Positions 36,785 to 51,400 of a stretch of DNA of 64,000 nucleotides are shown here, in pieces; the first letter of the stretch is position 1, and the number at the start of each line of letters is the position of its first letter. Position numbers and translations under genes: made by a program. The notes beneath the pieces were generated by a model, which had not been told where the DNA came from, did no database searches, and was given only the letters and a program-made list of their open reading frames with translations. Source of the stretch: Liolophura sinensis (lineage: Eukaryota > Mollusca > Polyplacophora > Chitonida > Chitonidae); contig NC_088302.1 of the NCBI RefSeq assembly GCF_032854445.1, forward strand, positions 19,525,338-19,589,337. Reading direction: 5' to 3'.

Positions 36785-37719
36785 CAAAAGTGATTTCATC
36801 TGACAATTTCTAGAAGTGAAGGATTACTGTGACAATGTATTAACCGATGCGCGTATTCCCTTCCTTGAACTATATACTATATCATACAGACTGAGTAAAA
36901 CATTCAATGCACTGCACAATCAGGATGTCTTGCTTTAGAGGACAGATTCCTCCCACAAAATCTTCAAAGACATAATAAATATTGTAGCGTCTACGAACTT
37001 GAACAAAAAAACTTAACATTGTGTACATTAGACAGTACATATAAACATGTATTGTAAGAAAAAATCTGCTCCCAAATTCTGTAGATGCAGGTTTGAGAGA
37101 TTTATCTGGGCTCCCACTAACACATGTACCTGTTCCACAGGTACTGTAAATTATAACAGAATCCATTTCCACACTGGAGCCTAATGTATCCTGCACTGGA
37201 ATTTGCAACAACTGAGCAGATACCACGGAATTACACATTAGTAGCATAAATACATCTAAATGTACAATGATGATAGAAATCAGAACACTGTCCATTCCAG
37301 TATGACAGCAGGAAAAAATCTGTGCTAATTAATGCATTTTTCCTCGATTGAGGTTTTGGGCTGATTCATTACATATCTTGATTACATATTATGCACAACT
37401 AAGGAAGCTCCAAACAGGGTGGGACAAATCTCCAATCAATGCCCTAACAGGAGAAACAGCAAAGTTATTATTTAGCTTATGGTATAAATTTATTTATTTG
37501 ACTGTTTCAGACCACACCCAAAGACTTAAGGTACCATATAATTGGTCATGGAAATCACACTCCTAAATAACTTCATGGCGACCATAATCCTACCTTTAAA
37601 AATACCAACTGCAGCTCATCACCAGCCATTAAGATATTAATTATTTACATGTCCCAGCAAATTTATCATAGGTTTCTTAATGAAATTATGATACAAAGTA
37701 GGACTAACTTGACAATGCA

Positions 37720-37848
37720 TTTATTTATTTATTTGATTGGTATTTTATGCCTTACTCAAGAATATTTCACTTATACAACGGCAGCCAGCATTATGGTGGG
37801 AGGAAACCGGGCAGAGTCTGGTGGAAAACCACGACCATCCGCAGGTTG
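37720..37848 (-). mobile_element. SINE-1 3' fragment
   Basis: A TTTATTTATTTATTTGATTG tail is followed by TATTTTATGCCTTACTCAAG, CACTTATACAACGGCAGCC, AGCATTATGGTGGGAGGAAA, CCGGGCAGAG and CATCCGCAGGTTGAG. Confidence 0.9.
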
Positions 37849-37880
37849 AGTGACTTGAGAAGCATGACATGTCAAAACCA

Positions 37881-37897
37881 CACACACACACACACAA
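37881..37897. repeat. (CA)n microsatellite
   Basis: About eight CA units follow the SINE-1 fragment. Confidence 0.9.
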
Positions 37898-38921
37898 AGA
37901 TACCAAGGTGAGGTCTGTTGAAAATGAACAAAATATTATTACCCCAATTCTTGTAATTTTTTTGACAGATACCAGTGTTGAAAGCAAAGAATTACGTTTA
38001 TCCCCCAGTTTTTTGGAAAAGTAAAGATATAAATACCTTGACCTTTTGGAGAACTAACCATGTGAAACAAACTTAAACATTCCTGCTACAATTACATGTA
38101 CACTGGCAGAAAAAAAAAGCAGACTAGGTGTCCCAAAAATTAGAAGAATTAAGGTATCCTTAAAAAATTTCTGTCTGAATCCTCTACCGAAAATTGCATG
38201 TTATATTTTTCCATTTTGTTCATTCTGAGTACTGTATTAGTAGCTGTGTGGGAGTAAAAAAAATCCTCAAAATAGCACTGTATACTTAAGATACATCTAT
38301 GTCTCATAACTGCACCAAAATTCTTCATGTTTGTACTTCAGTCTTCTCAGATTGAAAGATACAGTAGCATATTCTTGTTTTAACATAAATGCAACACTCA
38401 ATGCAACTTAACTGATATGCACGTCATAATCATGAATTGTCCAGGTATCAGACTAAGATCAGAAAAATCTTCAAATCAAAAACACAATACACCATTATAC
38501 CTAAAGTACACGTAACAGGCCACGTTAACTTGATCAGGCACACGTTTACTGAGATTTCAGAGTGTATTAAATCCACGGATTTGGGGAAAGGGCCTGTGGG
38601 CTCACAATTGGGAAAATTTTAATGTAATAATCACATATTTCAGAGAAAAAAGTGTACCAGGGAGCTCTGATTTCTAAGAATTGTAAACTTTACAGTTAAC
38701 TGGTACTTAATCCAGGTTACATAGGCTGAATAAAATTTGTGAATGGGTTAACAAAATCAATCCCACAAATCTTCACTTCTCATCGTATACACCCACTGTT
38801 CAAACAATAGAGAGTTGTGCTTACCTAAAAAGTGCACATTTTGGACAATCAGTCCCTTATTCGCACATTTGTGACTGCAATTTGGGAAACACACCATTAG
38901 GAACAAGGCCAACTATTAGCC

Positions 38922-39060
38922 CCAGGGAGCTGTTTCTCAAAGGGGTCGTAATGTTATGCCGGCCTAAACACCATGACATTGCACACTGACGGCATATGCC
39001 TCCTTGGTATCAACCCTTACCTGCATAGCGTTACGACCCCTTTGAGAGACAGCCCACTGG
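38922..39060. mobile_element. 139-bp TIR element with 38-bp arms
   Basis: The left arm (38922-38959) contains TGTTTCTCAAAGGGGTCGTA and the right arm (39023-39060) contains TACGACCCCTTTGAGAGACA. They pair over 38 positions with a handful of mismatches. The interior is about 63 bp and non-coding, as in a MITE. Confidence 0.85.
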
Positions 39061-39801
39061 AGTGGAGCATAGGTACATGTAGATTATCAATGAGTCCTGG
39101 ATTCTGACTTATTTTGGAAAAATTATTGTTTTCTATTTGAAGATCCTAACATACTTAAGCCTCACCTTAAAATAGGGTATGAGCTGAAGGACACGAGTAC
39201 CAAAATCATTCTACCATGTAATACATAAACATTTCCCCGTAAATCAAGTTATGAAACTGATTACAACACAAGCATGGTTTATTCAATACTGTGAAGATTT
39301 AGTTGCACATAATCAGTCACCTCCAACAGATAGAGGTTTCATAGAACCTGGGTGGGTGTGGTGGTGTGAACAGAAAGGGGTGGGGATGAGTGGGTGTTTC
39401 AGGTGTGGGTATCTTTGCCCTCCTTCCCTCTGCCAATAACTAGTTTCAAACAATTAAAAGGAGACCGGCAGTTAAACAACACTTACATGTTACATGCAGT
39501 GTAATTTTGGTATTGGTAATTGTTGATCTGTACACTGTCCAGAAGTATTGTGACTTGGGGCCTCGAAATGCAATGCATTATCATAATGTCCCAACATCTG
39601 GTGGTCAAGATATTCTGTTGGGGAAAGGTTTACTCTGGACCCTCACCTTTTGTGCCACCATCCCCACTCCTTGCTTTAAGTTTTGCATGTTGAAAATGTT
39701 CTATAGTGTCCACCACATAGCAGTACAGAAATAGACAGTGGGAGGCATGTTTAAATAATCTGATGTAAATCTACAGCCTGCAGTATGGGAAAACAATACC
39801 C

Positions 39802-40016
39802 TAAATGGCTATAAATTTCTGCCATGATTACCTTGCCCATTTCTCCTGATTCTGAGAGTTCTATTGAATTAAGAAAGGTGTTTTGGAGTTTGTTTGGAAC
39901 ATGATGATATTCTTACCGGAAAATTGTAAGTTTCAGCACCAGAAACAATATTTGCCTCATTTATTTGCCTCTAAAAATGCAGAAGAACTTTTGTGGGCGA
40001 AATTTTAGGTCATTTA
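39802..40016 (+). mobile_element. TIR element family A, 215-bp copy
   Basis: It starts TAAATGGCTATAAATTTCTG and ends GGGCGAAATTTTAGGTCATT with TA. Interior blocks CTCCTGATTCTGAGAGTTCT, GGTGTTTTGGAGTTTGTTTG and TTTGCCTCTAAAAATGCAGA match the other copies. Its length equals that of the copy at 36570-36784. Confidence 0.88.
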
Positions 40017-42401
40017 GGGTTTGTTTGATGAATTTGTCAATTGTTGGACTTAAACCAGTTACGGTTTTAAAATGCTCACTGAAAATGTTGCACTACGTCA
40101 ATGCTTACGTAAAAATTTGATTGTTCAGCAGAATTTGCTCAAATTACTTCCATACTCAGAAAAAATCTATGTGGCACTTGTGCAAAAAAACTCTTTTCTA
40201 CTTTTTCCAGTGGTGCCCTGTTATGTAAACATACATGTACAAGTAGATTCCACTTCCCACCGAAAAGAAGAAAAAAAAAATCCCACTTCAAAGAACTAAC
40301 CAGCAACACTGAAGTTCACAGTAGGTGGAACATTATGACAGAGTCAAAAAGACTGCATTCAAATGAAGACAAAGTGATATTCAAAATTATCGTACAGGCC
40401 AGAAATACAAACGAACATGTAAGGTGAGTTCGCAAATAGGACAAGGAGAATGAGTTCTGGCTACTCCAAGGATATGTACAATCTGGTACCTAGATGTCTG
40501 TGAATGTACATACGTGTATATATATATATATGTGTATACATACGTATCTATATAGACAACAGAGCAGGATTTGTACAAGTGTGTAATGAGAATATGAGAA
40601 AACGATCAAGAGAGATGTCTACAGTACGTATGTGTACCTTCATGGCTTTCCAGGCTCTTGACATATATGCTCACATTGCTCACGGTTACTATATTACAAA
40701 CTCACTTCATAAATTGCACTTTAGATTTCACAACAAAACTGATATCCATCAGTTTCCTTGCATACCTGATTTTTGTGTATTTGGCAACACAACAAATTCT
40801 TTGAACAGTCACAGTAACGGTAATTTAACATTTGATCTCTCTGATTTCTTCACAATCTTTCAACAGATCACATTCACTCCCATATATTTCAGCACTTGAC
40901 TTCCCAGAAACTTGTTCTACATCTTATTTTTTCACACACACACAGTGATTTCTTCCATTGCCATTTCAGGAAAATGCGCTTTATGTTTCTCACCTATGTC
41001 TTTAAGGACAGCTCGTAAGTGGTGTGCAACTTTTACACTGTGTCTTTCCATCACCCACCAACATCACATCTACCTTTACGACAAACGAAAATATTAGGCA
41101 AGCCATGTAGACCACTTCCACTGACAAACGTTAGGTGTCCAGGATTCACTGTTACTGCACACATCAAAATATTTCTTTTATCCTTACACATCTCTAAAAA
41201 ACTCATACCATAATGATGGTTGATAAATTTCATTTCGTTTCATATAAGTACTGGTATACAAATCAGCCATTTTTTTCTTGCACCCCAACAGCCTTGAGTC
41301 CCTCCCCTATATTCCTATACATGTAAGTCTGTACACTATGGCAGGGTAAATGACTCAAGTCACATGTACAAACAAGAGTATTAGAACTGCCTCCTAACTG
41401 ACTATGTGAGTCCGACTGAACACAAGACACACACACACAAACATTATTACGATGCAAATCAAGTGCTGCTGCCCTGTTTGTTCCTGTTCACTGTAAGGGA
41501 GACAAGCTCCTCATTCACCACGTCACTCCTGGCTCCTTTAAACTATAGACTGTTACATCAGACAGCTGGCCAGATCAGCCTGCTGGCCTCATCAGACTGT
41601 CACTGTGAGCTCCACCAGATTGTTCGGTACATCGGACTGTTGGCCACACCCACCTGATTGGCATATTAGAGAGTTGGTCGCTTTTGTTAGCTGCATCAAT
41701 GACCGCATCAGGCTGGTGGCGGCATCAGTGTTGTTTACGTCAGACATTCCCTTTGTGACTTCACAGACCAGCTAAGCACGTACAGAATGCACACTTGATA
41801 GTTTGTCACCACTGGGGACAGTGACCTTACAGTCTGTCAACATATGTCATTCCTCCTTAGCCTTAAGACACACCACACTTGCCGATGTACCACACGTCAC
41901 TTTATGGTTGATGGTCTTGTCACACGAAATCAGCGTTTCTTTGTGGTCCACGGAAAGCACAAGCCATCTGGAACTGCTGTGAACAGATTTTCCAGTTGTT
42001 TGTTGCTAGCCATCTGATCTGCTCTATTAGCCATCTCCCAATGCACAGACAGACCAATATCCCCAGGGCTGAAAGTCAATCCATATCCCAGATCTTTCCA
42101 CCATGGTTTGTTTGTTCGGTCTAACCAGGTGGACTGAATGCATGAAGAAAACATACGCACAAGTCTTCCAACAACCAGCATCAGTGGAGGTCTTTGCTGC
42201 CAAACTGGTTTTGTCAGGAGAGACTCAAAGGGCTTAGTAAATGACACAACCACACGGCATGCACAGAGGAAGCTGCCAACAAGTTTTCAGACTGGACAAC
42301 TCAGAAGCCAAGACAGCATGTTGCCAGGAAGCATCTCTGTTTGACCAAGGTTCTGTTCAGCACTGAGGTGTATGCACACACCTAACAGGTAATTCAGTCC
42401 A
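40017..42401 (-). other. MAU2 3' flank, probable 3' UTR
   Basis: This is the sequence after the MAU2 stop on the gene strand. No AATAAA on the minus strand lies close to the stop; the nearest clear one outside a transposon is near 39278-39283. The UTR end is therefore unresolved. The stretch contains a degenerate repeat at 41540-41760, (TA)n near 40518 and no recognisable exon. Confidence 0.35.
41540..41760. repeat. Degenerate array around CATCAGACTGT
   Basis: ACATCAGACAGCTGGCCAG, TCATCAGACTGTCACTG, ACATCGGACTGTTGGCC, GCATCAGGCTGGTGGC and ACGTCAGAC recur every 25-60 bp, a worn tandem array downstream of the MAU2 stop. Confidence 0.5.
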
Positions 42402-45400
42402 TCAGAGCATTGCACTAGTACCAACAGCAGAACTGTTCAGGTGAAACGGACATGGTCCTTCTGTCCACTGTACACAAGTAAAAGATGAACAATTACATCG
42501 TGTAAAATATGTCAAGTTTAAATATATTTAATTCAGCAATATTGACTGCCTTTTAATCTTGGTCTATTAATTAATCTAATTAGCATTTAAAGCAGTACAT
42601 GAAAAAATATTTCATCTGATCATCTCTCTGGGATGAGGAAATTGATTACAGCGATCAAAATCACCACACCTTTACTTCTGACTTTAAGCTTTAAGTGAAT
42701 AAATCAGGGCTAGGTTAGCGACAGCGATAACTCATCACTTATAGGCAATAAGTCTGAATTGTTACCTGAATGAGATTGTGCTCGGACATTTGTGATGACT
42801 GAAAGTGATCTTTGAGAAGTGACTGTGAGAAGTTGTTGTGTATTCTGTACTCCTCTGCTTCGTGAACTGGATCCCCACAGAGACGGTATAAGTCTGTTAA
42901 ATAAATAGATATAGTATCAAGTACTATACTGTTGCTGTTTCCAAAATACAGTTTGATACACTGATTGATTCATTTATTGACTATTCTGTGGCTGCATATT
43001 TATTTATTATTTGACAGTTGTTAATGTCATAATGAAGAAATTTTCGCTTATATGAGGGCAGACAGTATTACAGGTGGAGGTAACAAAAGTGTTGCAATAT
43101 TTAAAACCACATGTGATGCACAGATATGATCACCATACTGACAGAGACAAGTGATCTTCAATAAATGGAATATTGCAACAAGGGTTACATGAACACTGAT
43201 GAACGCAGAATGAATGGAAGGGGGAATGTACAAATTCCCTACCCAATGTAAGTTTTGAACCGACACCTCATATCCCAGTGACTAAAAGGTAAACACCTTT
43301 AACCACTAGACCACTGCTCATTCCCTATACTCATAACTATCACAGAAGTAGATGTAGACAGTAAGTGCTGACCACCCAACATAAAAATGAGGAAATTTGC
43401 AAGGAAGATCGCCAATTTGTTAGTTGCTAAACAGCTCTACACATAGAGCAGAAAGAAAGTTTTGTACGCAGAAGACCAGAACGATGAAATCACAGTAGCT
43501 TTACAACATACTCAATCTGGTACATCATATTGCCTGAAGGCTGGACGATCAATCCCAATTACTTCTCTCTACATCACAGTTTGAAAATCTGCAGGCATTT
43601 TTGTCAGACAACAAGTAGAGCTGAGATTATGGACACTTGCTTGAGGAATGTAAAGTCAAACATTACACGGTCAGATTGTTCAAATTACAACACAGCCTGC
43701 ATACAGTAGGTCTTGTATTCCTTACAGCACATGTGTCTCAGTGAGTTCAAATCTTATCAGCAGATGATGTTTAACAACCTTCCATTTGCCGTCTGTCTAA
43801 GTCCTAAGGGAAATGACCAAATCCTTACCTTTTAACAGAGATGAGGCCCACAACTGGACATGGACATCGGGTATTTTGGCTGCTAACTGCATGGCCGGTG
43901 TCACCATGTTCATAGCTTCCTGTAAACAGTGACAACAACAACATTACTTCCACTGAAGTGGACTTGAATAAAGAAGATTTTAACAGGAAACACAAAGACA
44001 GGCCATGATACAATCCATGTCTATGCCTTAATACAAACCATACTCTTTCATTATATCAAGACAAACCAAAAATGAAAATTGTCAGAAAATAGAATGTTAT
44101 GTACTCCAATATTTTCACAGCTGTGTAAGTGTAAGTAAGCATACACTGTGTGGCCAGTACTATGACAATGTTACCAGTATTTTGGTTGGCCTATATATAC
44201 ACACTGTGGCCAGTATTATGACAATGTTACCAGTACTTTGACAGTGCCACCAGTATTTTGGTTGGCCTATACATACACTATGTTACCAGTACCTTGATTT
44301 TGTGGCCAGTACTATGACAATGTTACCAGTACTTTAATAGTGTCACCAGTATTTTGGTTGGCCAATACATATACTATGTGGCCAGTACATATACTTTGTG
44401 GCCAGTACTTTGACAGTGTTACCAGTACTTGGTTGGCCAGTACTTACACTTTGTGGCCAGTACACTGACAATGTTACCAGTATTTTGGTTGGCCAGTACT
44501 TACACCTTGTGGCTGGTACTTTAACAATGTTATCAGTACTTTGATAGTGTCACCAGTACTTTGGTGGGCCAGTACATTGACAGTGTTACCAGTACTTTGA
44601 TAGCATCACCAGTGCTTTGGCTAGCCAGTACTTACACTATGTGACCATTACTTTGATTATGTGACCAGAACTTACCCGACTGTTTCCTAATGAGAGAAAG
44701 ATGTGACCCAAGAGAACCAAGGAGCAGGAGGTTAACCTATTCAAATCCTCTTCATTGGCCATTTTTAACGTTTCCTTCAGAAAGCGTCTACAACAGAACA
44801 AGCAGGTCTGTGGTAAGCTTTCTGCAACAAATTGCTAATGAAAAATACCACTTGAACAGAAAAAAGAAAATTGTCGAAACTGATTCCTTACCAGACATTT
44901 TACATTTCATTTTCAACATATTCAACACTTTTTCAAACGAATGTGATAAATTTTTATCACATTATTTTTGACCAATTTGATTCACATACTGGTGAGAGAT
45001 TCATTGTATAGAAAGAGGACAGCGAGCCTTGCCAGAGAGATTATCTACATGTAAAAACAACAAAAGACATAAGTACACTACATGTTTTAATACACAACAC
45101 AACAAGTTGCCCAACCCTATCCTCAACAACTGTCCATCTGAAAAAATCTCATTGATATGAGGTTTGAACTAGCACTGCTAAAGAGTTTGCCTTATATTAT
45201 ACTTTCACCTATTTCACAACTATGAATGAAGATAAAAACAAAACAAAAAAACCCCAGAAAACAGCTTACTTTGCTTCATTATATCTGGCCTGGAAGAATG
45301 CTTGTAGTCCATGAACATAGTACGCAGAGGCCTTCATACTGTGGGACCTGCGAACAAGGGTACATGTCAAATCTGTGTGTCATAATTATGTCATAGACAT

Positions 45401-48400
45401 AATACATAAGGCATACATAGTTATTTATGTATTTAAGGATTAACAGTAATATTTTTCAGGTTTACTGGGATATAAACGAAAAAAATTTTTGCTGAGCAGT
45501 TTTCTTTCGTTTATACCCCCCAATAAACCTAAAAAATATTACAGTCAATCCTTATAACTGAATTAAAGGAATAAAAGGATGTTATCTAATGTTTTACTTT
45601 CATTCAAGACTGTGAGAAATGGTAGTCCACTACTTTCAAGGGAACACCACAGGCTCCAGAATACACATTCAAAGTTCTACCGTTACTGAGCAATGTCACA
45701 TGCACAGCGAGCCAAATGACGAGGCAATGTTTACATCTGCGGGTCATTTCGAAGAAAATTGTGACAACATTTTTCTAAAAACATTTATTAGGTGAATTCC
45801 AAGCTAGAGAACTTTGGGCGCAGAAAATGCAGACGGGGTTGAATTTATTTCATGAGATGCATTTTATGGGCGACAAGGCGTTTGCACTGTTCATAACGAA
45901 CTACTGCTGTTGTTGTTGCATGCCAAGGATATGCAGGAGGTGACTTCATCATGCAGGTTACAAACCATGTGTAACACATGGATGATATCTCAGTATTTCA
46001 AACATACAGGTTATCCAAGAGCGACAGTGTATATTTTAAACATCAGTTGGAAAGTGATTTAAATCAAACTAACCTGTTTTTGGCGAGCACTCGCACTCCG
46101 CTAAGCACATGCACTCACTGACCCCGCACATCTGTGCATGTTTGAGATCAAGCTCATATACTGGCGTAGGCACTACTGCTAATTAAAGTCTTAATTCATC
46201 CTAGACTATCAACACAATTTGTACTTGTGCTCCTGCTTATGAATGTACATATAATACAGACAAAAACAGATATACTTATAGTGTTCTGTTTATCATTTCA
46301 CACAATGTGCCTTCAGTCTCTTTCAGTTCTATTCTTCGAAAGTCCTGCATGGGCATGGCTTCTTTTTTTTATTGGTTTCTTGAAGTATAAACGCAAAAAT
46401 TTGACCAATTGGACTGCGTCTTACAAGCGTAAATTTGGCAAAATTAAATTATTTATTGGTATATTTGTTCATTTAATTGGGGTTTAATACATATTGCACT
46501 TTTCCTGAGACTGGCCAAACCTCCTTACTGCTGCTGCAGCCAAAGCAAACATACAACAAAAAAAATACGTTCTTATACTGGTTTAAGATTAGCAAACTGA
46601 TTTTATACAAATATGACAAAAACTGCCAACGAATGACGTGAGTACAGATGAGAGGGCTACACTTACGTTGAGGTAAGCCGTTCTGGGTCAATTCTCTCCA
46701 GCAAACCCATTAACTCTGACTGACGGTTCTGACGCAGGTACACTATTGCTAAATTCAGGTTGATAAACGTCCACAGATCTTTGTCCGTTGATAACTGAAA
46801 ACATGAGAAACATGGCACCTCTTTATAATAAGATCTAACGTCACTGTAACTGTCCAACACTGCATGAACAAATGCTGTATTCAAATATATCATTCACCGG
46901 AAATAGATTGAGAAGGCAGGCAAAGTACTGATACACACAACCAATGTTTTGACAATATTTGAATACCAAGTCTATGTGTTACTTTTATAAGGTTGTTAAT
47001 TATCCATATAATGGTGAACATAACAAGATAACCTTCCTGGTCGCTGGAACAAAAGTAATACAGGTTTTCAGACACAACCACCTTCTGGGGTGGCCTCTCC
47101 CGAAATAATGGCAATTACCCTGAAACAATTATATTAATTATGCTAGCAGTTGAAAGGATAATGTCATGGTACACAGGGATATAACACTAATACTACATAC
47201 ATGTATGACACCAACTGTATCAAATGCTGCTGTACAAAATCTCAATGCTCACCCGTAAGGCTGTGTTAAACTGAGCCTCAGCAGCTTCCATACAGTTCAT
47301 GGACATTGCGTACAAGCCCTGTAACAGAATGGAAAAATGTCTCTCGCATCAACTAATAAAAAGCATCTCTAGGGCCAATTAAACTCTCAGATGAATACAA
47401 AAGGCTATTTCATTTGTATATGAGTGGCGGTGGTTAGGTTTTAGGTTACTGTTCTTTTGTTGAACATGAGACCAGCTTTTGCAAATGAGATTTCCACTCT
47501 TTACTTCTTCAGGGTTGGAATGGGGTCCACATAAATGCATTTAAAAATTTGGATTCTACTGTGGCATTTTCTGACTACATCGGGACCAGTGATGTCACTC
47601 CGGGCCTAGTCTGGCCTCAGAAGGGCACGGGGCGGAACCACCTCACTGTGGAATATTTCGATTCTCATTCATTTTTATGGGCCTCTGTTCCTACGGTTGA
47701 CCTCCTCCCACATGCACACCACAACACGTACCTAGCCTGAAAATTCAGTCTAAGGATGGCCTGTATTTACTGATATGTGGAGCTCTGCCATTTTGGATGA
47801 CATGTGCATCTGATCATCACACTCTATCATTGCTACCCCAGGCCATCATTAAAAAGTTGTTTGTTGCGGGTAACAAACCCTGTTTTTTGAAGTCGAGTCG
47901 GTCAGTCCCAGTCGCATTTTTTTTTTTTTTTAAGGAAGTAAATTGAAAGTAATTTCCGGCCGGCACAATCTGAAAGCTAATTAAATTATCGCGGGTCCAA
48001 TTTTTGTCACCTGCTTTGGGCATACGTTTCCGATTTTTAATGCTCTTTAAAAACTTTGTTGTTTTCATAACCAAATTCTTCACACTGAAGTCAAATATTC
48101 CTTCTTGATTCAACCTAAAATTTGAGTAAATTTACGAACTTAAAACCAAAACAACTGAAGTTGAAAGGCATCCAATTTCTTTTGCCACTGTGGCGAAGGG
48201 ACACCAATTTGCTTTCGCCACAAAGAAATTATATTTGCCAAAACTAATGTGGCGAATGGCTAACCGAAGCCTAACGACTCAGTAGATAGTCCAAGTCTTA
48301 TAATTAATTCGGGCTGTTTCTTTTGTTTTTTTGTTTTTTGGACTCAAAGGGCACTTCGAGTGAACGGCAGTGTCCAGTAATCGGACACTGAGAAGGGTTG

Positions 48401-51400
48401 GATTAGATCCTGTCACTTCAGCTTTTTACCATTTGAAACACATAGATTGCTATATTTCATCACTCAAAAATCTTCATTTACAGCTATGGATGACAAATAG
48501 ACCTTGAAACGAACTAGTTCAAGCCAAAAATATTGCTGTGACATCGATGATACCCACTGGGTCCCAACAGACCAATATAGAATGTTTTAAATGGATTTTA
48601 GTCCTTTAGAAAAATTCTAAAAAAAAAAATCAAACTATATCCCTGGACAGTTTAATGGTTTTGCATCTGATAAATACTTTATTTTAGTGTTTTCTTTGCC
48701 TTTAACATGATGAAATTATTATACATGTTTAAGCACTTTTGGACAGAAAGGCATAAATACTAAATAACATAACCAACATTTAGTTTATGGGAAAAGTCCT
48801 CAAGTGAAAAGAGAAAACACCAAGAATTCACCAAATGAAATCGTGGATATAACACCACGTAGAGTGTCAGGTATATTTACTTATTTATTTATTTGATTTG
48901 TTGTTTTAGGCTGTACTGACGAATATGTCACTTATATTACAGCGGGCCGCATTTTTGTGAAAGAAAACCGAGCAGAGCCCTGAGGAAACCCACAACCATC
49001 TGCAGGTTGACAGCCGAGCATATTAGCAGACAAGATTTTTCACAATAAACAAGAGGCTAGTCTAGATGTGTGTGAAGTTGGAAGAAGTACACTATCGACT
49101 CACCAGTAATGTGTGAATCTGAGCCCCATGTGAGGTAAATAACCGGGGTTGTTGTTGACAAACATGACAAGCTTGAAATATCTGCAAAGAGACAATAAGA
49201 TCACAAAGACTCTATACATGGACAAATACAGATTAATTTCAGAGCCCATTGGGGTTCCATAAATTGGGTTAAAATTCTAAATAACGTTAAATAAGTGCCT
49301 TACAAGAACTATAAACAATAATCTATAAACAATAAAATTCGTTCAAAATCAAATCCAAGTAAGCATATTTTAACAATTTCAAAATTTTGCTTCCATATCT
49401 AAGCATTTTGGATGAAATAATATAGGAACTTGGGTCAAAGTAGGCATCTACCTGCTCCATTTTCTACAGAAGTAGCAGACTGCTGGTAGATAGTAGCTGC
49501 TTTCTGATGAACCCCTTGACTATGATTGTTACTAATTACATTAACCCGACAGTGCACACTTCAAAAGAATTTCCCCTCTGTCTTTCCAATTCACAGGAAA
49601 ACGACCTGACATGCACTGTTCAGGAACTCACCTCTTGTATAGCCACAGACTTGTTTCCCATGATAAGCCGACACATGATGATGTGCTCCAGCAACATCAA
49701 TTGGAACGCTGACAGTAAGGGGTGAGCATCTAACACTGAAGAAAGAAAAACTCCATGACATTACAGGACACAGGATTCAATGCTGATTACAAGACATTGG
49801 GGAACCTTTGTAGTCTACTTTATACAATCACGATGTGGGAAGAAACTGACAATGCAGTGCTCATGCATTATAAAGAGAACAATGGGGGATCCGGCTTGGA
49901 CTCAAGTCACCCAACACATTAAAGTGAATCAGGAGTATAGCACATTCTATTACTGAAGGTGCCTTGGACATCACATAATCTGACTGGTACATGCAGCTAA
50001 TCAACAGCATGTCCCATAAACAATCAGTCTTCGTTGACAACAGAGATGTTCCTAAACCCTAAAGCTGTTTGACATTATCTTTGACAATAAGCCAATCATC
50101 ACACGAACAAACTTACTTTTTAATTTCTCAATCTGAATGAGAGCTTTGTCGGTATACTTCTGCGCTTTGTCCATATAACCCGCTTGCATTGAGTGCATCA
50201 CAGTCACCTGGACAGCAAGAGTAAGTCATTTGTGGTAAATTCATGTCTGCTCAAATAAACACTATTATCATCCTATCAATTTCCATTACAACTTAGAATA
50301 CATACCCGTACTAAACATTAACCATGAATGCTTTTTGGTGGTTAAATTTAACAAACACGAAAAACAGCATTACTTGAAATTTCAACCTTGTGAATTATTA
50401 CCAGCTGCAGAATGCTCCTCTTGTACATAAACGTTGAATTAATGAAGCCGTCTCCTTTTAAAAAAACTTTAAAAATGATCTAAGTCATAATAAAAATTAT
50501 TTACTTACCAGATAAACTAGCACACACATATGTTCTTTGGGCATCCACTGAAAGAGGTCCACTGGATTTATAGGTAGGGGTTCTGTTAATATAAAATATT
50601 AAGGCACAAGTCACAAATATTTCCATTTTTTTACTATTTTGATCAGTCTTTAAACTTTAAAATGACAGCAGGTTAAAGGGTGAAGGAAACTGGAATGCCT
50701 GAAGTGAACCACCGACCTTCGGCATTAGTTTAAGGCTAGTGATCTCCAAGATAAACCTTCATGTAAGACCACATGAATGTTCACACAGGCAATTACTGCC
50801 CGGAGAACAGCGGAGGCAGTGAATCTTCAGGATTCCTTGTCTGAGACTATGGGCTGAACCACAACCTTGTGGCATGTGTGTTGTTGGAATTAATGCTTGA
50901 GATACATATATCCATGAGCATGTACTGGAGGTCAGACCTCTACTCACCATCTTCCTGGTGTAGCTGTGTTATGGTCTGAATACTCTGCTGTAACTGTTTT
51001 AGTGCTGGTTTCACACTTTTCACCTGCAAACAAGAAAGCTCACATTTACTTCTACCAGGTACTAACAAGTAATACATGTAAGACAGGATACAGTTACAAT
51101 AAATTATTTGGATGTCACAATTTGGACCTCACAACATGTTCACTCAATTATCTTATGGGTCTTTTATGCAATACTCTATACTACTTCCCCATTTTGATGA
51201 CTCTCAGATTTAAGAGCAGAGAAAAAAATTGTACCTTGAATAGTACTTGATTGCAAAAAAGCATTCTGAAGGTGCATATATATCCCTTACTGCTTTCAGC
51301 CAAAAGATTAACAGCAATGTTGAAGTCCATATAACATGTAGAACAAGAACAGTCGTAACCTTTCATGAAAATGGACAAAACAGCACAGGTAAACGGTAAA

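Noticed and set aside
36882-37295. 137-codon open frame on the minus strand
   Set aside because: No domain, no splice partners and low-complexity hydrophobic composition. It lies in the long 3' flank of MAU2 and is probably chance.
40504-40899. 131-codon open frame on the plus strand
   Set aside because: It starts in a TA-repeat, has no domain, and runs antisense to the probable MAU2 3' UTR.
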